Below are positions 7,009 through 13,936 of a stretch of 22,033 nt of DNA, piece by piece (the first letter of the stretch is position 1; every line of letters starts with the position of its first letter). This stretch comes from Oscillibacter sp. CAG:241 (GTDB lineage Bacteria > Bacillota > Clostridia > Oscillospirales > Oscillospiraceae), in contig FR884073.1 of the NCBI GenBank assembly GCA_000435975.1, positions 1 through 22,033 of the forward strand, in the 5' to 3' direction. The position numbers and the translations under genes are program-made. Under the pieces are notes generated by a model. It did not search any database, was not told the DNA's origin, and worked only from the letters and a program-made list of their open reading frames with translations.

Positions 7009-8754
7009 ATGCCGCTGGATGCCATTTGCCTGAGCGCCGTGGTCCGGGAGACCGCCGCCCAGGTGGAAAACACCCGCATCGAGAAGATCCAGCAGCCTGC
7101 CCGGGATCAGGTGGTGCTGCTGCTGCGGGGCGGGCGGCGGCTGCTGCTGTGCGCCGGAGCCACCCAGCCCCGCCTGCACCTGACGGCTCTGCCGCGGGAT
7201 AATCCCTCCCAGCCGCCTATGTTCTGCATGCTGCTGCGCAAGCACCTGGCGGGAGGGCGCATCGTGTCCGTGGAGCAGGAGCCCCTGGAGCGGGTGGTGA
7301 CGCTGCACATACAGGCGGCGGACGAGCTGGGAGAGCAGCGGCCCTGGCGGCTGATTCTGGAGGCCATGCCCCGCCATGCCAACCTGATCCTGGTGGATCA
7401 CCAGGGACGCATCACCGACTGCCTGCGGCGGGTAGATTTCGAGATGTCCCAGCAGCGACAGGTGCTGCCGGGTCTGTTCTATCACCTGCCGCCCCGTCAG
7501 GAAAAGCACTCGCCCCTGGAGGTGAGCCGGGAGGAGTTTTTGGAGCTGCTCTCCGCCCTGCCGGAGGGCGCGCCGCTGGACGGCTGGCTGCTGGACACCT
7601 TCACGGCTCTGCCGCCGCTGCTGGCCCGGGAGCTGGTTTGTGCCGCATATGGGTCTGTGGACGCCGGCCTGTCCCGGGACAGGGGCGGGAAATTGTGGGA
7701 CAGCTTCGTTCTTTGGCGGGACAAAATCACCCGGGGGGATTTTACGCCCACCCTGCTGCGACGGGCCGGCCGGCCGGCGGATTTCACCTATTGCCCCATC
7801 ACCCAGTACGGCGCTGCCGTGGAGCAGGAGAGCTTCGACAGCTTCGGCAGCCTGTTGGACGAATTTTATGAGGGCCGGGACCAGGCGGACCGGGTCCGGC
7901 AGAAGGGTCAGGACCTGATGAAGTCCGCCTCCGCCGCCCGGGACCGGGTGCGCCGGAAGCTGGCGGCCCAGGAGAAGGAGCTGGCCGCCACCCGGGACCG
8001 GGAAAGGCTCCGGATATCCGGCGAGCTCATCACCGCCAACCTCTACCGCATGGAGCGGGGCATGAGCCGCCTGACGGCGGAAAACTACTATGAGGACGGC
8101 TGCCCGCCGGTCAACATCCCGCTGGATGTGCGCCTGGGGCCCCAGGAGAACGCCGCCCGGTACTTCAAGCAGTACGCCAAGGCGAAAACCGCCGAGAGGG
8201 TGCTGACGGAGCAGCTGGAAAAGGGCCGGGAGGAGCTGACGTACCTGGAGAGCGTGGTGCAGGAGCTGTCCCAGGCGGAGGCGGAGCAGGATTTCAACGA
8301 CATCCGCGCCGAGCTGGAGAGCGGCGGCTATCTGAAAAACCGGGGCAAAAAGCAGCCGGGGTTCCAGCGGGCCTCCAAGCCCAGGCAGTTTACCTCCTCC
8401 GCCGGACTGCGGATCCTGGTGGGACGCAGCAACCGGCAGAACGACCGCCTCACCGCCAAGGACGCCGACCGCCGGGACATCTGGCTCCACACCCAGAAGA
8501 TCCACGGCTCCCATGTGATCCTGTGTACCGGCGGGCGGGAGCCGGACGAGACCAGCCTGTATGAGGCGGCGTGCCTGGCGGCATACTATTCCCAGGGCCG
8601 GGAGGCCGGAAAGGTGCCGGTGGACTATACCCCGGTGCGCTATGTGAAAAAGCCCGCCGGGTCCCGGCCAGGCATGGTGGTGTACACCACCTATCAGACA
8701 ATATATGCTGTACCGGACGGCCAACTGGTGAAAAAGCTGGCGGCGAAAGCCTGA
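7009..8754 (+). CDS. rqcH: RqcH, ribosome quality-control NEMF/Rqc2 homologue
   Basis: This 581-residue protein binds obstructed 50S subunits with peptidyl-tRNA and recruits tRNA-Ala to add C-terminal alanine tails that mark stalled peptides for degradation (known for B. subtilis RqcH). It was formerly annotated as a fibronectin-binding protein. The NFACT-N domain covers about 1-210, with MPRHANLILVD. A long coiled-coil/helical middle (about 290-450) contains the arginine- and glutamate-rich region KSASAARDRVRRKLAAQEKE. The NFACT-R domain (about 461-575) shows LVGRSNRQNDRLT, DIWLHTQKIHGSHV and PVRYVKKPAGSRPGMV. ATG 7009 starts one base after the mrnC stop, and the ribosome site GGAGGAGG lies inside the end of mrnC. 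This implies translational coupling. A perfect terminator follows at 8848. Confidence 0.95.
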   Translation: MPLDAICLSAVVRETAAQVENTRIEKIQQPARDQVVLLLRGGRRLLLCAGATQPRLHLTALPRDNPSQPPMFCMLLRKHLAGGRIVSVEQEPLERVVTLHIQAADELGEQRPWRLILEAMPRHANLILVDHQGRITDCLRRVDFEMSQQRQVLPGLFYHLPPRQEKHSPLEVSREEFLELLSALPEGAPLDGWLLDTFTALPPLLARELVCAAYGSVDAGLSRDRGGKLWDSFVLWRDKITRGDFTPTLLRRAGRPADFTYCPITQYGAAVEQESFDSFGSLLDEFYEGRDQADRVRQKGQDLMKSASAARDRVRRKLAAQEKELAATRDRERLRISGELITANLYRMERGMSRLTAENYYEDGCPPVNIPLDVRLGPQENAARYFKQYAKAKTAERVLTEQLEKGREELTYLESVVQELSQAEAEQDFNDIRAELESGGYLKNRGKKQPGFQRASKPRQFTSSAGLRILVGRSNRQNDRLTAKDADRRDIWLHTQKIHGSHVILCTGGREPDETSLYEAACLAAYYSQGREAGKVPVDYTPVRYVKKPAGSRPGMVVYTTYQTIYAVPDGQLVKKLAAKA

Positions 8755-8847
8755 CATCGAAAGGAAGCTTTGCTGCCATATGCCCGAAAGAATGGCCCGG
8801 GTGCTGATCATTCGGACGCACGGAGCCGGCAGAGAATGCTTCTGAGT

Positions 8848-8882
8848 CTTTTAAAAAACCGCAGAATGCGGTTTTTTAAAAG
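8848..8882. terminator. Terminator after rqcH
   Basis: A perfect inverted repeat with 16-base arms (8848-8863 and 8867-8882) and loop GAA ends in a run of six T flanked by A. It lies 94 bases after the rqcH stop and 137 before dus, so it closes the polA-mrnC-rqcH unit. It is symmetric, but no minus-strand gene is nearby. Confidence 0.88.
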
Positions 8883-9019
8883 GTCAACAGTTAGCGCGCT
8901 CTAACCATTGGGTGCATATGCGACGGAGAAGATGTGCCGGGCAGCTGGCGGATGGGGTTGGCTTTTGCCGGGAACTGTGATATAATGGCCGAAAAATACC
9001 CATTGGAGGAGGAAACGGC
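8883..9019 (+). promoter_or_regulatory. dus leader with sigma-A promoter (extended -10)
   Basis: A promoter is visible as TTGGCT (8958-8963), 17 bases, then TATAAT (8981-8986) preceded by TGA, an extended -10 element. GGAGGAGG (9005-9012) provides the ribosome site before ATG 9020. The stretch 8883-8957 holds nothing else I can assign. Confidence 0.8.
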
Positions 9020-9988
9020 ATGCGGATCGGAACGGTGGATATCCCCTCGCAGCTGGTGCTGGCCCCTATGGCCGGGGTAACGGACCTGGCATTCCGGCTG
9101 ATCTGCCGGGAGCTGGGGGCGGGCCTTACCGTAACGGAAATGGTCAGCGCCAAGGCCCTGTGCTATCAGGATAAAAAGAGCCGGGGACTTCTGAAGCTGT
9201 CCGACGGGGAGCACCCGGCCAGCGCTCAGATCTTCGGCAGTGACCCCGGGTGCATGGCCGAGGCGGCGTGCATCGCGGCGGAGCTGTCCGGCGCGGACCT
9301 GATCGACATCAACATGGGCTGCCCCGTGGGCAAGATCGTGTCCAACGGCGATGGCAGTGCGCTGATGCGGGACCCGGAGAAGGCGGCCCGCATCGCCGAG
9401 GCGGTGGTGAAGGCCTCACCGGTGCCGGTAACGGTGAAAATGCGCCGGGGCTGGGACAAGGGAAGCGTCAACGCCGTGGAGCTGGCCCGGATGCTGGAGC
9501 AGGCGGGGGTGTCCGCCGTGGCGGTCCACGGCCGCACCCGGGCCCAGATGTACGCCGGACAGGCGGACTGGGTCACCATCCGCCAGGTGAAGGCGGCGGT
9601 GTCTATCCCGGTCATCGCCAACGGAGACGTGTTTACCCCGGAGGATGCGGTGCGTATCCTGCACTTTACCGGGGCAGACGCCGCGATGATCGGCCGGGGA
9701 TGTCTGGGAAATCCGTGGCTGTTTCAGCAGGCCCGGGCGGCGCTGGCCGGGGAGCCTATCCCGCCGCTGCCGCCCCTGAGCCGGCGGTGTGACACCGCCG
9801 TGCGGCAGATTGAGCTGGCGGCCCGGGACAAGGGCGAGCATATCGCCATTCTGGAGGCCCGGAAGCAGTACGCCTGGTACCTCAAGGGCGTGCCCCATGC
9901 CGGATATTACAAGGAGCAGATCGTGCGCATGAACACGCTGGAGGACGTCTATCGGGTAACGGAGGGCATCCGCCGGGACCTGACGTAA
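9020..9988 (+). CDS. dusB: tRNA-dihydrouridine synthase (DusB type)
   Basis: This 322-residue flavin enzyme reduces uridines in the tRNA D-loop to dihydrouridine with NADPH and FMN. The TIM-barrel features are in order: LAPMAGVTDLAFR (FMN phosphate end), ICRELGAG..TEMVSAKAL, DINMGCPVGKIV with the catalytic acid Cys101, VTVKMRRGWD with the flavin-contacting lysine, VHGRTRAQMYAGQADW, and the glycine-rich IPVIANGDV..IGRGCLGNPW. The short C-terminal helical domain (about 250-322) is present. The length is normal for DusB. The strong ribosome site and the promoter at 8958 indicate it begins its own unit. No terminator separates it from the ECF sigma gene 68 bases downstream, so read-through into that gene is likely. 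Confidence 0.95.
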   Translation: MRIGTVDIPSQLVLAPMAGVTDLAFRLICRELGAGLTVTEMVSAKALCYQDKKSRGLLKLSDGEHPASAQIFGSDPGCMAEAACIAAELSGADLIDINMGCPVGKIVSNGDGSALMRDPEKAARIAEAVVKASPVPVTVKMRRGWDKGSVNAVELARMLEQAGVSAVAVHGRTRAQMYAGQADWVTIRQVKAAVSIPVIANGDVFTPEDAVRILHFTGADAAMIGRGCLGNPWLFQQARAALAGEPIPPLPPLSRRCDTAVRQIELAARDKGEHIAILEARKQYAWYLKGVPHAGYYKEQIVRMNTLEDVYRVTEGIRRDLT

Positions 9989-10005
9989 AATTTTCAGCCG
10001 GCGGG

Positions 10006-10034
10006 GGAACCTTTTGGGCTCTCTCACCGTCTGA
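10006..10034 (+). promoter_or_regulatory. ECF-type promoter P1 of the sigma/anti-sigma operon
   Basis: GGAACC (10006-10011) and CGTCTGA (10028-10034) are 16 bases apart, the layout of ECF-sigma promoters (GGAAC/TGAAAC-N16-17-CGTC). It lies 22 bases before the sigma start codon. Autoregulation by the encoded sigma factor is the usual arrangement and is inferred here. Confidence 0.75.
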
Positions 10035-10056
10035 TAAGGGAAGGGGGGCGTGGACC

Positions 10057-10644
10057 GTGGTGGAGGAACAGTGCGTGGCGCAGGCCCGTGGCGGGGACGC
10101 GTCCGCCTTTGAGGAGCTGGTGCGGACGTATGAGGCACCGGTGTACCGGCTGGCGCTGCGCATGTGCGGCGGCCGGGCGGAGGACGCCCAGGAGGTGGCC
10201 CAGGAGGCGTTTTTGGCGGCGTGGCGAGGGCTGCCCCGCTTTCGGGGCCAGTGCCGGTTTTCCTCGTGGCTGTATAAGCTGACGGCCAACGCCGCCGTGG
10301 ATCATTTGCGGAGGGAAAAGCGCCGGCCGGCGGCGGTGCCCCTGGAAAACGCCGGGGAACCGGCGGACCCCCATACCCCCCAGGAGGAGCTGGAGCGGCG
10401 GGAGCTGCACCGGGCGGTGCAGCAGGCCCTGGACCGGCTGACCCCGGAGCACCGGGAGGTGCTGCTGCTGCGGCAGATGCAGGGCCTGTCCTATCAGGAG
10501 ATCGGGGCGGCCCTGAGTCTGGAGGAGGGGACGGTGAAGTCCCGGATCAGCCGGGCCAAGCGGCAGCTGCGAACCATTCTGGCGGAGGGGAACCTTTTGG
10601 GGGAACCGGACGTCATACAGGATAGAAAGGGGGCGGGAGGATGA
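10057..10644 (+). CDS. ECF RNA polymerase sigma factor (SigW/RpoE type)
   Basis: This 195-residue ECF sigma factor directs RNA polymerase to GGAAC/CGTC promoters. Region 2 (about 16-86) includes FEELVRTYEAPVYRLALRMC, the core-binding DAQEVAQEAFLAAW and the -10 recognition part FSSWLYKLTANAAVDHLRR. An unconserved linker rich in P, E and A (about 88-114) leads to region 4 (about 115-170), with LTPEHREVLLLRQMQGLSYQ and the helix-turn-helix EIGAALSLEEGTVKSRISRAKRQL. GTG 10057 is preceded by a purine-rich GGGGGG ribosome site; GTG 10060 is an equivalent alternative. Its last codons overlap the start of the anti-sigma gene (ATGA). ECF-type promoters lie before it and within its 3' end. The trigger is unknown. 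Confidence 0.93.
   Translation: MVEEQCVAQARGGDASAFEELVRTYEAPVYRLALRMCGGRAEDAQEVAQEAFLAAWRGLPRFRGQCRFSSWLYKLTANAAVDHLRREKRRPAAVPLENAGEPADPHTPQEELERRELHRAVQQALDRLTPEHREVLLLRQMQGLSYQEIGAALSLEEGTVKSRISRAKRQLRTILAEGNLLGEPDVIQDRKGAGG
10589..10617 (+). promoter_or_regulatory. Second ECF-type promoter P2, inside the sigma gene
   Basis: GGAACC (10589-10594) and CGTCATA (10611-10617) are again exactly 16 bases apart, and GGGGAACCTTTTGGG repeats the -35 neighbourhood of P1. It lies within the last 60 bases of the sigma gene and 24 bases before the anti-sigma start, so it would make extra anti-sigma transcript when the sigma factor is active. Confidence 0.6.
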
Positions 10645-11285
10645 CGTGTGATCTGGACCGGGTGGACGCGCTGGCGGACGGCCGGCTGGACGGCCCGGAG
10701 GCGAAAGCGGTCATGGAGCATCTGGCCGGATGCCCCCAGTGCCGGGCATATTATGAGGGTGCCCTGGCGGCGGACCGGGTGCTGGCGGATACCGGCATCA
10801 ACCCTCCGGCGGATTTCGCTGCGGGGGTCATGGAGCGGATCCGGCCCCGGCGGCAGGTGCAGTGGCCCCGGGCGGCGGCAGGACTGGCCGCGTGCCTGCT
10901 GCTGGCGGCCGGGGCGACCCTGGCGCTGCCTCAGGCGGTTCCTGAGCCGCCGTCATTTTACCGGGAGTACCCTGAGCTGTTGAGCAGCGAGGACCAGACA
11001 CTGGTTTTCACCTTTGACACCAAGGGCACCGATGTATTTGAGGAGGAGACCCGCAAGGAGACGGAAATGCGTTACCGGCAGCTGCCGGGAGAGAGCGTCC
11101 CCGTGGTGGAGGACGCGGGCCTGTGCCGCCGGACGGCGGCGGCTCTGGCGCGGCAGGGCATTGCCCCGGACGACGGGGGGGTGTACCGGCTGACGCCCCG
11201 GCAGATGGAGACGATGTATATCCAGGCGCCGGAGCTGGCGCTGGTCCACATGGGCTCGGTGTTTCTGCTGGACAGCCTGGGATAG
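10641..11285 (+). CDS. Membrane anti-sigma factor with zinc-binding ZAS domain
   Basis: This 214-residue protein is the predicted membrane anchor and inhibitor of the upstream ECF sigma factor, overlapping it by four bases (ATGA). The N-terminal ZAS/zf-HC2 domain carries His27-x3-Cys31-x2-Cys34 in EHLAGCPQC; Cys3 may be an additional zinc ligand. One transmembrane segment spans about 78-96. The rest (about 97-214) is outside and matches no domain I recognise. It begins with PEPPSFYREYPELLSSEDQT and contains an acidic central part. ZAS anti-sigma factors typically bind ECF regions 2 and 4 until a redox or envelope signal, or proteolysis, releases them; which of these applies here is not visible. 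A 61-codon gene follows 17 bases later. Confidence 0.88.
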   Translation: MTCDLDRVDALADGRLDGPEAKAVMEHLAGCPQCRAYYEGALAADRVLADTGINPPADFAAGVMERIRPRRQVQWPRAAAGLAACLLLAAGATLALPQAVPEPPSFYREYPELLSSEDQTLVFTFDTKGTDVFEEETRKETEMRYRQLPGESVPVVEDAGLCRRTAAALARQGIAPDDGGVYRLTPRQMETMYIQAPELALVHMGSVFLLDSLG

Positions 11286-11302
11286 AATACAAGGAGGAGC
11301 TT

Positions 11303-11488
11303 ATGAAAAAGAGAACGCATTGGTTCGTGGCGGCGGGGCTGGCCCTGTGCGGGCTGCTGCTGGCTGCGCTGACCCTGGGACAGCCCCGGGACGTTCCCGA
11401 GAGCAGCCGGGACAATGAGGCCCGGCCCGTGGTGCGGGTGATTCCCGCCTGGAAGGGCGCACAGGACCTGGAAAAGCACGCGTATTAA
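11303..11488 (+). CDS. Small single-pass membrane protein of the ECF operon
   Basis: A 61-residue product follows an excellent ribosome site, AAGGAGGAG (11291-11299), three bases before ATG 11303 and 17 bases after the anti-sigma gene. It starts MKKRTHWF, followed by a hydrophobic segment (residues 8-25), then a short hydrophilic tail ending LEKHAY. It could be a membrane anchor or an uncleaved signal peptide with a ~35-residue outside tail. Cys16 sits in LALC, which is a poor lipobox (Leu at -1). No family is recognised. Its position suggests a small accessory component of the envelope-stress circuit; that is inference. Confidence 0.7.
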   Translation: MKKRTHWFVAAGLALCGLLLAALTLGQPRDVPESSRDNEARPVVRVIPAWKGAQDLEKHAY

Positions 11489-11555
11489 GGAGGAAGCGCA
11501 TGAAATATGCCTTTTGATGATGGGAGATTTCGGCCCGGGGGACCGGGCGGCCATT

Positions 11556-11604
11556 GGTGCATAAAAAGGAAGGGACCACACAGGTCCCTTCCTTTTTATG
11601 CACC
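11556..11604. terminator. Bidirectional terminator with 22-base perfect arms
   Basis: Arms 11556-11577 and 11583-11604 are perfectly complementary around the loop ACACA, with AAAAA/TTTTT inside the stem. It ends the plus-strand ECF operon and the minus-strand MFS gene. The MFS stop codon (11596-11598, TAA on the minus strand) and its last two codons lie inside the distal arm. Confidence 0.88.
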
Positions 11605-12825
11605 GCTCTGCTCATATACGGCCCGGACATAGCGGCGGCCCCGCCAGATGGTGGCCAGGCACACGACCATAGAGAACCCGCCGCACAGGGTGACGCACAG
11701 GCGGTAGTCCAGCACCTCCCCCAGCGCCCCAATGACCAGGGACAGCACGGCGGCCGCGCCGGTATACAGCATGGATTCAAAGGCGTTGACCCGGGCCCGG
11801 AGCCTTTCCGGAATATACCGCTGCACCGCCGCCTGGCGCATGGTGGCGCTGTTGGTCCCCAAAAATCCACACAGGCCCCGGCTGGCCAGCATCAGGGGAT
11901 ACGGCAGCCAAAGCAGCAGCATGTCCATGGCCTCGTACACCATGTACACCAGGAAGGCGAAGCCGTACCGCTTCTTTTCCGGGATCTCCATCCGGTACTG
12001 CACAAAGCCGCCCACTGTGCGGCCCAGGAATTCCGCCACGGAGAACAGAGAGTACATGGCCGCCGTCATGCCGGGAAACGTCCGGAAGAACGCCACCAGA
12101 ATGGGGGAATATCCGCTGCCCACGCCGTTGGTGACGGCCATGTAGCCATAGATGTTCATGAGGCCCTTTTCCTGCCGCAGATACCGGGCGGCCTCCTTCA
12201 CATCCGCCCACCAGGCACGGAGGGAGGAGCTTTCCTCCGGCGGGCGGCGCTCCTCGTGAATACGGATGCCGCTTTCCACCGCCGCCGCCATCAGGGACAG
12301 GACTCCTTGTCCCACCAGCAGCCATGCCGCTCCCACGGCGTCCAGCAGCACCGCCGACAGGGGCAGCATCATCACCCGCAGAACGGGGTACAGGGTGGAG
12401 GCCACGGCATAGCCCTTTTGCTCCGCCCCCTCCGGCAGCAGCATGGGGAAAATGCTGTTGTACGCCAGCTCGTCAAAGGCTCTGAGGGATGCCAGCACCA
12501 GGGAAAAGGCCAGGTAGCCCACATAGGAGAACGTGCCCCGCAGAAGATACGCCCCCAGCAGCAGATACATGACGCCGTTGAGCATGTCGCCGCCTACCAG
12601 GAAGGGCTTGCGGGGCATCCGGTCCATCCACGGGGCAATGAACAGGGGCAGCAGAAAGCCCGGGATCAGCTCTGTCGCCAGCACCAGCGCCGAGGCCAGG
12701 GTGCTGCCGGTCTCGTCGAACACCAAAAACGACATGGCAAAGCCGCCGGCGATGCCGCCTACGGCGCCCAGTCCGCTGGCGGCGATCAGCAGGGTAAAAT
12801 TCCGTGTCCAGAGTCTGTTTTTCAT
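11596..12825 (-). CDS. MFS family transporter (drug/metabolite exporter type)
   Basis: This 409-residue polytopic membrane protein of the major facilitator superfamily has about 12 hydrophobic segments. The first segment contains FTLLIAASGLGAVGGIAGGF; the signature between helices 2 and 3 is APWMDRMPRKPFLVGGD, the usual DRxxRK loop. A long charged loop near residues 190-225 (IRIHEERRPPEESSS...) separates the two halves. It resembles the MFS_3/enterobactin-exporter and macrolide-efflux-like group, but the substrate cannot be read from sequence. Start ATG 12825 follows the ribosome site GAGGTGAG, and a sigma-A promoter lies at 12845-12873. It converges on the ECF operon and diverges from the lipoprotein gene. 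Confidence 0.9.
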   Translation of the reverse strand: MKNRLWTRNFTLLIAASGLGAVGGIAGGFAMSFLVFDETGSTLASALVLATELIPGFLLPLFIAPWMDRMPRKPFLVGGDMLNGVMYLLLGAYLLRGTFSYVGYLAFSLVLASLRAFDELAYNSIFPMLLPEGAEQKGYAVASTLYPVLRVMMLPLSAVLLDAVGAAWLLVGQGVLSLMAAAVESGIRIHEERRPPEESSSLRAWWADVKEAARYLRQEKGLMNIYGYMAVTNGVGSGYSPILVAFFRTFPGMTAAMYSLFSVAEFLGRTVGGFVQYRMEIPEKKRYGFAFLVYMVYEAMDMLLLWLPYPLMLASRGLCGFLGTNSATMRQAAVQRYIPERLRARVNAFESMLYTGAAAVLSLVIGALGEVLDYRLCVTLCGGFSMVVCLATIWRGRRYVRAVYEQSGA

Positions 12826-12844
12826 CGTTTCTCACCTCGAGAAT

Positions 12845-12873
12845 ATCATAGCACACTGGTAAGAAGATGAAAA
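12845..12873 (-). promoter_or_regulatory. Sigma-A promoter of the MFS gene
   Basis: Read on the minus strand: TTTTCA (12868-12873), 17 bases, TATGAT (12845-12850), about 20 bases before ATG 12825. The match is moderate in the -35 and good in the -10. Confidence 0.6.
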
Positions 12874-12874
12874 C

Positions 12875-12944
12875 GGGGTATATATGGGAAATGTTTCTTA
12901 TAAAAGCCCTATTAAATCAGAAAAACAGGGGGGTATATAGGAAA
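12875..12944. repeat. Imperfect direct repeat in the divergent intergenic region
   Basis: GGGGTATATATGGGAAA (12875-12891) and GGGGTATATAGGAAA (12930-12944) recur 55 bases apart, centre to centre about 5 helical turns. They sit between the divergent MFS and lipoprotein promoters and could be operator half-sites, but no regulator gene is adjacent. The rest of 12826-13113 is AT-rich leader with no coding frame I can support. Confidence 0.4.
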
Positions 12945-13053
12945 GCTGCTGTGCTGCGGGCTGGAAGGCGAGCGGGGAGAGACGCTGGGCGGCAGAAAAA
13001 ACGTAAAAAAATCGCGACTCCTACCGTATTTTTTTGTAAATAAAATATAACGG

Positions 13054-13082
13054 TTGACTACCAGAGGATTATCTGCGATAAT
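13054..13082 (+). promoter_or_regulatory. Sigma-A promoter of the lipoprotein gene
   Basis: TTGACT (13054-13059), 17 bases, GATAAT (13077-13082), 31 bases before ATG 13114. AAAGGAG (13100-13106) is the ribosome site. Confidence 0.82.
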
Positions 13083-13113
13083 ATAAGTGAAAATATTAGA
13101 AAGGAGAATATCC

Positions 13114-13854
13114 ATGAAACGTAGGATCTTTGTTTTGCTGCTGGCGGGCATGCTTCTGCTGCTGACCGCTTGCGGCGGCGTGGTACGTCCTCCTGTCCGT
13201 ATTGGGGAAGCTACTGGGAATGCCTCCTTTAACAGGTCGTATTCTCTGACGGAGGCCTTTGAGGAGGCTGACGTTGTGGCATTGGTCCAGGTAGGGAACT
13301 GGCTGGGGGAAAATACGGATGGGTTCCCCTATACCTATTACGAAGCCGACGCGTTAGAATGCTACAAGGGCGATATCCCCGCCCATTTTACACTGATGCA
13401 GTCCGGTGCATCCACGTCAACTTATGAGGACTACCCACTATATACCTATGGCAACCAGCTGCTGCTGTTTCTGGATCAAACTCAGCCAGACGGGGGCGAA
13501 GCATATATACAATATCCGGGCGCCTATGTGAATGTTTGCTCCTTTATCACCATGATGTACGTGGCGAACGCAGATGACGGCAGCCGCTACTTTGTGGACC
13601 GTTTCGGCCTGATGACTTATGAGGAGCTGATGAATAATCCAGGCTCCGCGACACTGGGGCAGCCGGCCGCTCAGCTGCGGGACCGCGAGCTGATGGCGGA
13701 GCTGAGCGACAATGTGAAGGGGACGGATAAGCTGCTGGCGGAGAGCCTGGCGGCAGCGGCCGATATGCAGAGCAACCCACATGTCGGCATTACCGCCTAT
13801 GTCTATTCCGAGGACACCCTGAAGGCGCTGTTCGCCTCGCTGTCCGGCGAGTGA
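13114..13854 (+). CDS. Putative lipoprotein of unknown function
   Basis: This 246-residue exported lipoprotein has a signal peptide MKRRIFVLLLAGMLLLLTAC with a clear lipobox (LTAC, Cys20) that predicts lipid attachment to the outer face of the membrane. I do not recognise the family. After the signal, SYSLTEAFEEADVVALVQVG and YTYYEADALECYKGDIPAHF suggest a small beta-rich domain, followed by a region of alternating hydrophobic strands (YGNQLLLFLD, FITMMYVAN) and a helical C-terminal part (about 185-246). ATG 13114 is chosen over an upstream GTG (13087) because AAAGGAG sits seven bases before it and the signal sequence begins there. The base composition is less GC-rich than its neighbours. It is transcribed alone and ends at a hairpin shared with gpmI. 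Confidence 0.8.
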   Translation: MKRRIFVLLLAGMLLLLTACGGVVRPPVRIGEATGNASFNRSYSLTEAFEEADVVALVQVGNWLGENTDGFPYTYYEADALECYKGDIPAHFTLMQSGASTSTYEDYPLYTYGNQLLLFLDQTQPDGGEAYIQYPGAYVNVCSFITMMYVANADDGSRYFVDRFGLMTYEELMNNPGSATLGQPAAQLRDRELMAELSDNVKGTDKLLAESLAAAADMQSNPHVGITAYVYSEDTLKALFASLSGE

Positions 13855-13885
13855 TCGTATCAGAAAAGGTTTTTTTGACAAGCAG

Positions 13886-13915
13886 AAAACCCCCGGCCGG
13901 TGGCCGGGGGTTTTT
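13886..13915. terminator. Bidirectional terminator between lipoprotein gene and gpmI
   Basis: Arms 13886-13898 (AAAACCCCCGGCC) and 13902-13914 around the loop GGT form a very GC-rich perfect stem, with T tails on both strands. It lies 31 bases after the lipoprotein stop and 22 bases after the gpmI stop on the opposite strand. Confidence 0.88.
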
Positions 13916-13936
13916 GCTGTGTGGATTGCCGCTTGT

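Noticed and set aside
8780..8845. A 21-codon frame starting MPERMARVL between rqcH and the terminator, with AAAGGAAG upstream
   Set aside because: The ribosome site is about 12 bases away, the product has no recognisable features and its length is within chance expectation.
8883..8925. On the minus strand a piece resembling a tRNA D-arm (AATGGTTAGAGCGC)
   Set aside because: No matching D-stem partner, anticodon stem, T-arm or acceptor stem can be built; the similarity is one short block and may be chance or a remnant.
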